From Actinokineospora alba (GTDB lineage Bacteria > Actinomycetota > Actinomycetes > Mycobacteriales > Pseudonocardiaceae), in assembly GCF_004362515.1 (NCBI RefSeq), contig NZ_SNXU01000001.1:4898001-4962000 (forward strand): a stretch of 64,000 bases of DNA, in the 5' to 3' direction. The notes under the pieces were generated by a model, which ran no database searches, was not told the origin of the DNA, and saw only the letters and a list, made by a program, of their open reading frames with translations. Shown here one piece after another: positions 51,535 through 59,140 of this stretch. Positions within the stretch are counted from its first letter, which is position 1; every line of letters starts with the position of its first letter. Made by a program: the position numbers and the translations under genes.

Positions 51535-54281
51535 CGGCCCGCGGCCTCGCGGGCGATGTCGATCCGCGAGGCCACGCCCAGCTTGGCCAGGATGTGCGAG
51601 ACGTGGGTGCCGACCGTCCGCTTGGAGAGCACGAGACGAGCGGCGATGCGCGGGTTGCTGAGGCCTTCCGCGACCAGGCCCGCGATGCGGGACTCGGTGG
51701 GCGTGAGACTGTCCCACCCGGACGTGGCCTGCCGGTGCTTGACCCGTGGGCCACGGCGGATGCCATGGGCGTGCAACTCCGAACGCAGCCGCCCCGCGTC
51801 CCAACGGGCGCCCAGGGTCTCGTAGAGATCGTCGGCGCGGGTGAAGGCGGCCCGCGCGGAGCCGACGTCGCCGCGTTCGGCGAACTCCACCGCGGCGGCG
51901 TGCATCGCCTGCGCGCGGGGGAGCGGTCGGCCCGCCTCGGCGAAGTGTTCGGCGGCGAGCAGCAGCGTGGCGGGATCGTGGTCGAGGAGCCCGCGACAGA
52001 GCAGGGCGCCGCCGACGCGGTGTGGGATGTCGCTGTGCTCGGCGAGCTTCTCGGCGAGCCCGGTGACGTAGCAGGCGACCCCGCGGTCGCCCGCCCGCAC
52101 GGCGAGACGAACCGCCTCGGGAAGCAGTTCCTCCATCTCCTCGAGTTCCTCGGCGCCGTCGCCCAGGCAGGTGAGCAGCCCGGCGAGGGCGTCGTCGGGG
52201 GCATCGCGGTGCTCGGCGTCGAGCGCGCGGGCCAGAGCCAGGGAGCCGACGACGCGGTTGCCGATGCGCGCGGCGTTGGGTTCGGCGGCGCGCAGGTGGT
52301 CGCGGGCGGCGTCCGGGTCGCCGCGGTGCAGGGCGATGACGGCGGCGATGCCGTGGTCGCAGCACGCGACCCCGGGGTCCTTGACCTCCTCGGCGACAGC
52401 GGCGACCTCGGCGAGCGCGTCGCCCCAGCGGCCGACGTCGAAGAGCAGTTCGCTCAGCGCGCTCTGCGCCTGGGCGAGGCGGACCAGGCTGCCGGTGTCG
52501 TCGGCGAGGCGGCGGACCTGGTCGGCGGCGGCGAGGGCCTCGTCGTAGCGGTCCAGGTCGCCGAGCGCCACGGCGCGGTTGATCTGCAGCAGCAGCCGCA
52601 GGTCGGTCAGCGCGGGGTCGGCGCCGGTCACGGCGAGGGCGCGGTCGAACAGCGGCAGCGCGGCGGTGACATCGCCGCGCATCATCGTGACGATGATCAG
52701 CACGTGCAGCGCCCAGCCGGTGGACCAGCGGTCGTCGGCCTCGGTCGCGGCGGCGAGGGCTTCGGCCGCGACCGCACCCGCGACGTCGACTTCGCCGAGG
52801 TCGCGATGGGCGCGCGCGGTCAGCACGAGCAGCCGTGCGCGGTGCCGGGCGGACAGGTCCGGGCTGGTGAGCGCGACGCCGAGCGCGGCGAGCGACTCGG
52901 CTGACCGGCCCGCCATGGCCCGGCACTGCGCGAGCGTCCAATGCAGATCGGAGACCAGGTCCGGGTCGGTGGTGGCGTCGAGCGCGCGGGTGGCGACCTG
53001 TTCGGCGCGGACGGTGTCACCGGTGCGGCAGAGGGCTTCGGCCAGTCGGCACGCCAAGGCGCCGGTGTGGCTTTCGGCGCGGTCGAGCAGGTCGATCGCG
53101 ACCGCGGGAGCCTGGGCGATGAGCTCCGGCGCGGCGTCGGCGAGCCAGGTGGTGGCCCAGTCGTCGAGCCGTGCGCCGCCCGCGCGGAGAAACTGCTTCG
53201 CGACGCGGTGCACGGGCGCGCCTGCCGCGGCCAGGGCCCGCGCGGCGTCGCGGTGCCACGCGGCGCGGACCGGGGCGGGCAGTTCGTCGTAGAGGGCACC
53301 GCGGATCAGCGGGTGGCGGAAGGCCAGGTTGGTGCCGGACTCCCGGAGCACCCCGGCCGCGCGGGCCTCCTCGAGGTCGTCGACCAGCGCGGTGAAACGC
53401 TCACCGAGGACGGTCGCGACGTCGGCGAGGTCGAATTCGACGCCGAGCAGCGCCGCCGCGCGCAGCACGGTGCGGACCCGCTCAGGCAGGAAGTCGAGCC
53501 GGTGGGCGATGGCGGCCGCGAGGGTCGCCGGGGTGTGGTCGGTGGTCACGTCGGCGTGCCCGTCGACCCGGGTCAGCGCTTCCCCGCGACTGAGGGCGTC
53601 GACGAGTTCGGTGACGTACAAGGGATTTCCGGCCGCGCCGTCGGCCAGGGCGCGGAGCGCGACCCCGGGGGCGGCGCCCGCGAGCGAGTGCACGAGGTCG
53701 GTCACCGCGCTGTCGGACAGCTTTCCCACCCGCAGCACGCCGCTCGCGCCGACCGCGCGGCGCAGGGCGAGCAGTTCGGCTCGACGCGGGACTTGGCGGG
53801 TGATCCCGATCAGCAGCAGCGGCAGCTCGTGGGTCGAGCGGGCGAGCCTGCACCACAGGGCGACGGTGGCCCGGTCGGCCCACTGCAGGTCGTCGACGAC
53901 AAGGACGACCGGTTCGGCCGCACAGGCGTCGTCGACGAGCGCGAGGAGCTGTTCGGTGGCGGCGGTGACCGGGTCGCCCGTCCCGGTCTCACCACGCAAC
54001 AGCCGCGCGATGGCGGCGCGGCGCGGGCTGTCGCCTTCGCGGACCCGCAGCGCGTCGAGCAAGGGCAGCAGTGGGAGGGCCTGGCCCAGTTCGTCGCCCG
54101 CGCCCCAGAACACCTGGCACCCCGCGCGCGCCGCCCGCGCCGTGGCGACGCGCAGCAGGGTGGTCTTGCCGATGCCGGGTTCGCCCTCGATGAGCACGGC
54201 CCGGCCGTCGCCTCGGCGCACGCCGTCGACCCAGCCGTCGAGACGGCTCAGTTCGGCGTCGCGACCGACGAACGGGTCCAT
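51516..54281 (-). CDS. Large ATP-binding LuxR-family regulator (LAL type)
   Basis: A 921-residue transcription activator of the LAL class. The N-terminus has FVGRDAELSRLDGWVD and a Walker A, IEGEPGIGKTTLLRVA (about residues 30-45); Walker B-like VVLVVDDLQWADRATVALW (about 115). The middle is a long helical, TPR-like region, and the C-terminal LuxR helix-turn-helix is LTPTESRIAGLVAEGLSNPR then VLSKRTVGTHVSHILAKLG. It would bind ATP and a ligand or partner and activate transcription. ATG 54281 chosen; an upstream frame is possible but not needed. Target genes not apparent. Its end overlaps the DUF6328-like gene by 19 bases. Confidence 0.92.
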   Translation of the reverse strand: MDPFVGRDAELSRLDGWVDGVRRGDGRAVLIEGEPGIGKTTLLRVATARAARAGCQVFWGAGDELGQALPLLPLLDALRVREGDSPRRAAIARLLRGETGTGDPVTAATEQLLALVDDACAAEPVVLVVDDLQWADRATVALWCRLARSTHELPLLLIGITRQVPRRAELLALRRAVGASGVLRVGKLSDSAVTDLVHSLAGAAPGVALRALADGAAGNPLYVTELVDALSRGEALTRVDGHADVTTDHTPATLAAAIAHRLDFLPERVRTVLRAAALLGVEFDLADVATVLGERFTALVDDLEEARAAGVLRESGTNLAFRHPLIRGALYDELPAPVRAAWHRDAARALAAAGAPVHRVAKQFLRAGGARLDDWATTWLADAAPELIAQAPAVAIDLLDRAESHTGALACRLAEALCRTGDTVRAEQVATRALDATTDPDLVSDLHWTLAQCRAMAGRSAESLAALGVALTSPDLSARHRARLLVLTARAHRDLGEVDVAGAVAAEALAAATEADDRWSTGWALHVLIIVTMMRGDVTAALPLFDRALAVTGADPALTDLRLLLQINRAVALGDLDRYDEALAAADQVRRLADDTGSLVRLAQAQSALSELLFDVGRWGDALAEVAAVAEEVKDPGVACCDHGIAAVIALHRGDPDAARDHLRAAEPNAARIGNRVVGSLALARALDAEHRDAPDDALAGLLTCLGDGAEELEEMEELLPEAVRLAVRAGDRGVACYVTGLAEKLAEHSDIPHRVGGALLCRGLLDHDPATLLLAAEHFAEAGRPLPRAQAMHAAAVEFAERGDVGSARAAFTRADDLYETLGARWDAGRLRSELHAHGIRRGPRVKHRQATSGWDSLTPTESRIAGLVAEGLSNPRIAARLVLSKRTVGTHVSHILAKLGVASRIDIAREAAGRYRESG

Positions 54282-54510
54282 CCGACAACGATAGGGACGT
54301 GAACTATCAGTGAACAACCGTGTACGCACCGGTTAAGCCGGATGGACCAGGGGAGCGTCCATCCGACGCCCGCTCGGCATTGGCCGTCGATTCACTCTGC
54401 GTTGTCCGGGTCGTAGATCACCACTGTCAGGCTCGTCGCCGATCAACCTTTCGCGCACAGCGTTCACGTCCGACGAAATGCCCGGAATCCTGGCTTCTGA
54501 CGGAGGAATC

Positions 54511-54666
54511 ATGCGGATCAGGCGATCGGTCGCCGCGTTCATGCTGCTGGCGGCGAGCGCCCTGGGGGCGCTTGTCGTCGCGGGTACGGCCAACGCGGAC
54601 GACCCGGAGATGACCCACAACCAGATCGAGATGACTCATAACGGCACGGACATGACGCACAACTAG
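54511..54666 (+). CDS. Secreted 51-residue peptide with MTHN heptad repeats
   Basis: A 51-residue precursor: signal peptide of about 29 residues (RRSVAAFMLLAASALGALVV ending TANA), then a 22-residue mature part with MTHN at residues 34, 41 and 48, each seven residues apart ([ED]MTHN-x-x repeat). It has no Cys. His, Asp, Glu and Met could bind metal; a signalling or structural role is also possible. The ATG has GGAGG six bases upstream, and a perfect terminator hairpin follows, so it is a complete transcription unit. I do not recognise a family. Confidence 0.75.
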   Translation: MRIRRSVAAFMLLAASALGALVVAGTANADDPEMTHNQIEMTHNGTDMTHN

Positions 54667-54677
54667 TCCGGCACAAC

Positions 54678-54707
54678 AAAAGCGCCCCCGTGCCCGGGGG
54701 CGCTTTT
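54678..54707. terminator. Rho-independent bidirectional terminator
   Basis: AAAAGCGCCCCCG (54678-54690) pairs perfectly with CGGGGGCGCTTTT (54695-54707), four-base loop, followed by T-rich sequence; A-run on the other side allows use from both directions. Ends the secreted-peptide gene and serves the convergent ArsR-SRPBCC gene. Confidence 0.9.
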
Positions 54708-54714
54708 CGTTGTC

Positions 54715-55521
54715 TCAGTCCTCTTGGTCCGCGACGAGCTTTCCGCCCTCCAGGAACGTCTTCAGGGCGGAGAGGATCATGATCCAGCCGCCGCTGGTGC
54801 CTTCCAACATCTTGCTGTCCGGGGTGTCGAAGCCGTCGTGGGTGATGGTGAGCTTCATGCCCATCATCGGGATCTCGGCGGGCTCGATGTCGAAGCTGAC
54901 CTTCGAGCGCTCCTTGACCGCCTCCGCGAACTCTTCGTCGGAGTCGAACAGGTCCCGGTGCATCGGCTGCAGCGTGTGCCAGGTGTAGGCGAGCCGCTTG
55001 CCGGGGACGGCTTCGAGGACCTGCTGGTCCATGTCCTCGTACTCGCCGTCCGGCGCGGACTTCCACAGGACCGGCGAGCCGACCTTCCAGTCCGACTTCG
55101 GCCCGGTGCCGCCCATGTAGATCTTGATGAACGCCGGGTCGGTGAGCGCGCGGTACAGCTTGTCCGCGGTGGTCTGGATGTAGGTGACGTAGACGAACTC
55201 GGGTTTGCTCATCGGTGGTCCTTCCAGGACGTGCTTGAGGTGGGACAGCGCGGCCATGCGGTCGCGTTCGTACTTCCCGATCCACCGGTCGGCGATCTCG
55301 TGGATGGGCACGGGATTGAGGTAGTGCAGCTTTTCGCGGCCGTGCTTGACGGTGCTGACGAGCGAGGCGGCCTCGAGCACCGCGAGGTGCTTGCTCACCG
55401 CCTGCCTGCTCATCCCCAGGCCCTCGCTCAGCTCGCGCAGGCTCAGCCCGTTGTCGGCGTTGAGCCGGTCGAGCAGCTGTCTGCGGTTCGCGTCGGCGAG
55501 GGCTTTGAACACTGCGTCCAT
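54715..55521 (-). CDS. ArsR-SRPBCC fusion regulator
   Basis: A 268-residue fusion. Residues 1-95 are a winged-helix ArsR domain (FKALADANRRQLLDRLNADN then LSLRELSEGLGMSRQAVSKH), and residues about 103-268 are an AHSA1/SRPBCC ligand-binding domain (FVYVTYIQTTADKLYRALTD, KSDWKVGSPVLWKSAPDG). The junction GPPMSKPEFVYV includes an internal Met as if two genes had fused. The ATG 55521 has GAAGGGGGCGG upstream. The 20-bp inverted repeat AGGCAACC...GGTTGCCT just upstream (55546-55565) is the likely operator. Such fusions sense small organic molecules; ligand unknown. Confidence 0.85.
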   Translation of the reverse strand: MDAVFKALADANRRQLLDRLNADNGLSLRELSEGLGMSRQAVSKHLAVLEAASLVSTVKHGREKLHYLNPVPIHEIADRWIGKYERDRMAALSHLKHVLEGPPMSKPEFVYVTYIQTTADKLYRALTDPAFIKIYMGGTGPKSDWKVGSPVLWKSAPDGEYEDMDQQVLEAVPGKRLAYTWHTLQPMHRDLFDSDEEFAEAVKERSKVSFDIEPAEIPMMGMKLTITHDGFDTPDSKMLEGTSGGWIMILSALKTFLEGGKLVADQED

Positions 55522-55545
55522 GACCGCCCCCTTCGCGGCCATGAT

Positions 55546-55565
55546 AGGCAACCAAACGGTTGCCT
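55546..55565. promoter_or_regulatory. ArsR-type operator, perfect 8-bp arms
   Basis: AGGCAACC (55546-55553) AAAC GGTTGCCT (55558-55565). It lies between the ArsR-SRPBCC start and the end of a minus-strand methyltransferase gene, so it is best placed to regulate the fusion gene itself. Confidence 0.65.
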
Positions 55566-55567
55566 GT

Positions 55568-56074
55568 CTACTGGGCGACGACCGCCAGGAGCCTGCCGGT
55601 CGTGGTGGTCTGGGAGGCGAAGTCCGCGCTGGTCAGATGGTCGACGAGGGCGTCGCGCATGGCATCGATCCGGGCCGGGTCCGGTGGTTCGAAGAACAGG
55701 TGAAGCCGCCCGCCAGGGGAGAGGAGCCGCCGGATGACGGCCAGTTCGACCGCTGCGGGACGCACCCAGAAGACGTTGACGTCGACTGCGAACACGGTGT
55801 CGAACGGGTCGAACTCGGCGGGGTCGAGCTCGCCGAGCGCGGCGGTGACGAAGCGCGCTGTGCCCGCCGCCACCGACTCGACGTTGCGCGTGGTCGCGGC
55901 CGTGATCGCGGTCGCGGACCGGTCGACGCCGACGTAGCGGCCGGTGCCCAGCCGCTCGCACACCATCGTCGCCGCGACCCCGCGGCCGCAGCCGATCTCC
56001 AGGATCCGGTCGGTGGGCCGCACGTCGATGGCGGCCACGGCGGACCGCAGGCGCTGCGGCGGTCTGGTGCTCAC
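55568..56074 (-). CDS. Class I SAM-dependent methyltransferase
   Basis: A 168-residue methyltransferase. The SAM motif I is ILEIGCGRGVAATMVCERL (about residues 25-43), then YVGVDRSATAITAAT (acidic residue of motif II), FAVDVNVFW (motif IV) and RLLSPGGRLHLFFEP (motif V). The substrate is not indicated. GTG 56074 has GGGAG upstream; the longer frame upstream is not conserved. It lies head-to-head with copC (113 bases) and ahead of the ArsR-SRPBCC gene on the same strand, 46 bases from its start, so both may be transcribed together, or separately through the operator at 55546. Confidence 0.8.
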   Translation of the reverse strand: MSTRPPQRLRSAVAAIDVRPTDRILEIGCGRGVAATMVCERLGTGRYVGVDRSATAITAATTRNVESVAAGTARFVTAALGELDPAEFDPFDTVFAVDVNVFWVRPAAVELAVIRRLLSPGGRLHLFFEPPDPARIDAMRDALVDHLTSADFASQTTTTGRLLAVVAQ

Positions 56075-56186
56075 GGCGACTCCCTCGGCCGGGAACTGGC
56101 GGGTCCTCCTGAACGACCACTCGGGTATACGCGACACCGGCAGGCGGTGCTTGACGATCACCCGCGCTTCTCGGAAGGCTCCACCC

Positions 56187-56756
56187 ATGGCACACCGCAC
56201 CAGCCGCGTCGTCGGCGTCCTGTTCAGCGTGATCGCCGCGACGCTGGTGGCCACCGCGACACCCGCGCTGGCACACAACTCGCTCAAGTCGAGCGACCCC
56301 AAAGCCGACTCGGTTCTCGACGCCGCGCCCGCGGCGGTCACGCTGACCTTCACCGAGGAACTCACGCCCGGGCAGACGACGCTCACCGTCACCGGTCCGG
56401 ACGGTGCGCCCGCCTCCGGTGACGCCGCGGTGGCGGGTGCGACGGTCAGCGTGCCGTTCAAGCCGACCGTGCCCGGCGCCTACAAGGTCGCGTACAAGGT
56501 CACCGGACACGACGGCGACGCCACGTCCAACAGCCTCACTTTCACCCTCAGCGCCGCCGCCGTCCCCACCACGACCACCGCGGCGCCGACCACCACCACC
56601 GAGGCGCCGACGTCCACCGCGCCGATGACCACCGCTGCCCGACCTGAATCCGACGTGGTCGACTCCGACACGCAGTGGTGGCCGGTCGCCGCCGGGGTAC
56701 TGGCCCTGGTCGCGCTCGGCGTCCTCCTGGCTTTCCGACGCAAGCGCACCGAGTAG
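56187..56756 (+). CDS. CopC-domain copper-binding protein, membrane-anchored
   Basis: A 189-residue exported protein of the CopC family. The signal peptide ends ATATPALA and the mature protein starts with His30 (AHNSLKSSDPKAD), the Cu(II) ligand of CopC; the second histidine is in YKVTGHDGDATSN. A Thr/Pro/Ala-rich linker (TTTTAAPTTTTEAPTSTAP) precedes a single transmembrane segment (WWPVAAGVLALVALGVLLAF) and a basic tail (RRKR), so it is anchored in the membrane. ATG 56187 has GGAAGG upstream. Copper resistance role is likely, and links with the copA region 7 kb away. Confidence 0.85.
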   Translation: MAHRTSRVVGVLFSVIAATLVATATPALAHNSLKSSDPKADSVLDAAPAAVTLTFTEELTPGQTTLTVTGPDGAPASGDAAVAGATVSVPFKPTVPGAYKVAYKVTGHDGDATSNSLTFTLSAAAVPTTTTAAPTTTTEAPTSTAPMTTAARPESDVVDSDTQWWPVAAGVLALVALGVLLAFRRKRTE

Positions 56757-56805
56757 CGCACGATGCGCGATGCGCGGGTCGTGGCGGGCGGGCAGGGTTG
56801 ACGGT

Positions 56806-57267
56806 GTGGAGCCCTCCATCTCGCGCAGCACGCCCGTCGCCGCCAGTGCGGAAGACGTCTGGTCCCTGGTCAGCGACCTGCCACGGATGGGGGAGTTCAG
56901 CCCCGAGAACATCGGCGGCTACTGGGTCGACTGCTCCGGCCCGGCGGTGGGCGCCAAGTTCCGCGGCACCAACCGCAACGGTGCCAAGCAGTGGTCGACC
57001 AAGGCCACGGTCGTCGAGTGTGTGCCCGGCAGGCTGCTGACCTTCGACGTGCACTCGCCCATCGGCGTCCGGGTGTCGCGATGGTCCTACGTGATCGAGC
57101 CGACCGACACCGGCTGTGTGCTGACCGAGAACTGGTACCGGGTGGGCAACTGGTTCGTCCGGCGCTTCCTCGGGCCCAAGGTCACCGGGCGGCAGGACCG
57201 GCCCGGCTTCAACGTCGAGTCGATCGAGCACACGCTCGCCGCCGTGAAGGCGTACGCGGAGCGTTGA
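56806..57267 (+). CDS. SRPBCC (START-like) family protein
   Basis: A 153-residue polyketide cyclase/START-fold protein. It opens SRSTPVAASAEDVWSLVSDL and has WSYVIEPTDTGCVLTENWYR near residue 95, both typical of SRPBCC proteins that bind hydrophobic ligands. GTG 56806 chosen because AGGG lies about eight bases upstream; ATG-type upstream starts are less favoured. It follows copC by 49 bases on the same strand. Ligand unknown; may be a simple lipid or aromatic binding protein. Confidence 0.75.
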   Translation: MEPSISRSTPVAASAEDVWSLVSDLPRMGEFSPENIGGYWVDCSGPAVGAKFRGTNRNGAKQWSTKATVVECVPGRLLTFDVHSPIGVRVSRWSYVIEPTDTGCVLTENWYRVGNWFVRRFLGPKVTGRQDRPGFNVESIEHTLAAVKAYAER

Positions 57268-58587
57268 TCAGGCCTGCGGCAGATATTCGGGGCTGCGGCC
57301 GCCGCCGAGGCGGTATCCACAGTGGACGAGTACCAGCTCGCAGAACATCGAATTGGCCCAGGAGAACCACTCGCGGGTGAACCTCGTCGGGTCGTCGACG
57401 TGGAAACTCTCGTGCATCATCCCGGTGCCGCCGGTGGTGTCGAGCAGCAGTGCGATGATCTCCGCTTGTTCTTCGGCGGTGGCGGCCGTCAAACCCTGCA
57501 CGGCCAACGCGATCGGCCACACATGGTTGCGCGGCGTGTGCGGGCTGCCGATGCCTTTCGCCGCGGTGCCTTGGAAGTAGTACTGGTTGCGCGGGCTGAG
57601 CAGGAACTTCCGCGTCGCCTGGTAGACCGGGTCGTCCACGTCGACACAGCCCAGGTAGGGCAGCGACAACAGGCTCGGCACGTTGGCGTCGTCGAGCAGG
57701 GCGCTGCCGCCGAAGCCGTCGACCTCGTAGGCGAAGATCTCTGTGCCGCCCGGTCCCTCGACGGAGGCGTGGTCGGCCAGGCCGTCGCTCATCTCCCGGT
57801 GCAGGCGGTCGGCGTCGGCGGCGAGGGTGTCGTCGTGGAGCAATTCGCGGGCGATCTCCGCGAGTTGCCGCATCGCCTGCGCGGCGTAGAAGTTGCCGGG
57901 CACGTTGAACCCGGCCTCGCACGCGTCGTCGCTGGGCCGGAACGCGCTCCACACCATGCCGGTGGGCCGGGTCAGCCTGCCCTTCCCGTGCCGGTTCAGC
58001 GTGTTGCGGCCGCTCGCGAACCGCCCGCCGCGGCGGAACGTGTAGCTCGACCGGTGTTCGTGGTCCTGCTCGGTCGTGAAGGTTTGCACGATCCGCGCGG
58101 CCGCGACCCGGAACGTCGCCTCGCACCAGTCGGTGCTGCCCGCGGACTTCCACAGGGTGTAGGCGAAATCGATGCCGTAGGTCAGCGAGTCGATCTCCCA
58201 CTTGCGCTCCCACACGATGGGGTCCATCGGGGTGCGGTCGGAGTGGTGGCCATGGCCGTTGGGTTCGAGGTTGAACGCGTTGGCGTACGGGTCGATCGAG
58301 ATGTAGCGCCAGTGCCGCAACAACAGCCCGTTGAGGAGGCCGAGCAGCTCCGGGGCGTCGTCGAGCAGGTACAGCAGCGGCTTGAGCTGGGCGGCGGAGT
58401 CGCGCAGCCACATGGCGGGGATGTCGCCGGTGATGACGAACGTGGTCCCGTCGGGCTGCTCGGACACCGTCGTCTCCGCGGTGTTGCGCAGGAACCGCGT
58501 GACCGCGTCGGCGATCTCCGCCCGGCCCGTGACCTCGGTGATCCGGGCGGAGACCTTGCCGAGCAGTTCAGCCCTCAGCTGCGCCAC
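57268..58587 (-). CDS. GH125 exo-alpha-1,6-mannosidase
   Basis: A 439-residue glycoside hydrolase family 125 protein. GDIPAMWLRDSAAQLKPLL (about residue 55) and SLTYGIDFAYTLWKSAGSTD (about 135) are family signatures, with MVWSAFRPSDDACEAGFNVP near 210. GH125 removes alpha-1,6-mannose from glycoproteins or glycolipids with inversion. I selected GTG 58587 (AQLRAELLGKVSARITEV) since GGGAGG is five bases before it. No signal peptide, so it is intracellular. Its stop is adjacent to the SRPBCC stop (one base apart, convergent). No carbohydrate transporter nearby. Confidence 0.88.
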   Translation of the reverse strand: MAQLRAELLGKVSARITEVTGRAEIADAVTRFLRNTAETTVSEQPDGTTFVITGDIPAMWLRDSAAQLKPLLYLLDDAPELLGLLNGLLLRHWRYISIDPYANAFNLEPNGHGHHSDRTPMDPIVWERKWEIDSLTYGIDFAYTLWKSAGSTDWCEATFRVAAARIVQTFTTEQDHEHRSSYTFRRGGRFASGRNTLNRHGKGRLTRPTGMVWSAFRPSDDACEAGFNVPGNFYAAQAMRQLAEIARELLHDDTLAADADRLHREMSDGLADHASVEGPGGTEIFAYEVDGFGGSALLDDANVPSLLSLPYLGCVDVDDPVYQATRKFLLSPRNQYYFQGTAAKGIGSPHTPRNHVWPIALAVQGLTAATAEEQAEIIALLLDTTGGTGMMHESFHVDDPTRFTREWFSWANSMFCELVLVHCGYRLGGGRSPEYLPQA

Positions 58588-58654
58588 GGCGGCCTCCCGG
58601 TGATCGGATCCATCACCCGATCTTGCCACCGAACCGGCCGGGGCCACCCGATGA

Positions 58655-59041
58655 TCAAGACTTGGCGGTCTCCCACAGGCCCATGACGTTGCCTTCGGGG
58701 TCGGTGAAGTACGCCGCGAAGCCCATGTCGGCGACCGGCTGCTTCTCGACCGCGGTCTTGCCGCCCAGCTCGCCGATCTTCTTCAGGGCGTCGTCGATGC
58801 TCTCGACGTCGATGACGATGACCGGCGCCTTGAACGCCCGCTCGGCGTCGCGCGGGGCCATGCCCCCGTTGATGTATCCCGATTCGGTCGGACCCTGGTC
58901 GGAGGTGGGGCCCGAGGAGACGATCGTGTAGTCCATCCCAGGGAACTCCTCGACCTTCCAGCCGAAGGCCTCCTGGTAGAACGCCTTGGCCCGGTCCGCG
59001 TCGTCGAACGGGACCTCGAAGTGCACTACTCGGCCGGTCAT
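58655..59041 (-). CDS. VOC-family protein 2
   Basis: A 128-residue VOC protein. It opens RVVHFEVPFDDADRAKAFYQ and ends YFTDPEGNVMGLWETAK, the family pattern. Glyoxalase-like; substrate unknown. ATG 59041 has GAGGAGGGA upstream. It stands 67 bases upstream of the mannosidase start on the same strand and may be cotranscribed with it. Confidence 0.85.
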   Translation of the reverse strand: MTGRVVHFEVPFDDADRAKAFYQEAFGWKVEEFPGMDYTIVSSGPTSDQGPTESGYINGGMAPRDAERAFKAPVIVIDVESIDDALKKIGELGGKTAVEKQPVADMGFAAYFTDPEGNVMGLWETAKS

Positions 59042-59091
59042 ATCCGTCCCTCCTCACGAAGTTTCGTACCGGTCGACGCTAGTAGGGGACG

Positions 59092-59128
59092 CGAAAGGGG
59101 GCGAGCCGAACGGCCCGCCCCCTTTTCG
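59092..59128 (-). terminator. Hairpin terminator of the M14 peptidase gene
   Basis: CGAAAGGGGGCG (59092-59103) pairs with CGCCCCCTTTTCG (59116-59128), enclosing a short GCCG/CGGC stem. It lies 13 bases after the peptidase stop codon, before the start of the VOC gene, so it ends the peptidase transcript. Confidence 0.75.
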
Positions 59129-59140
59129 TCGGTCATCGGA

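Noticed and set aside
50925..52904. Very long plus-strand open frame over the LuxR-type gene
   Set aside because: It runs antisense to a clear LAL regulator, has unnatural composition (Ala/Gly/Arg-rich) and no family similarity; it is a GC-rich shadow.
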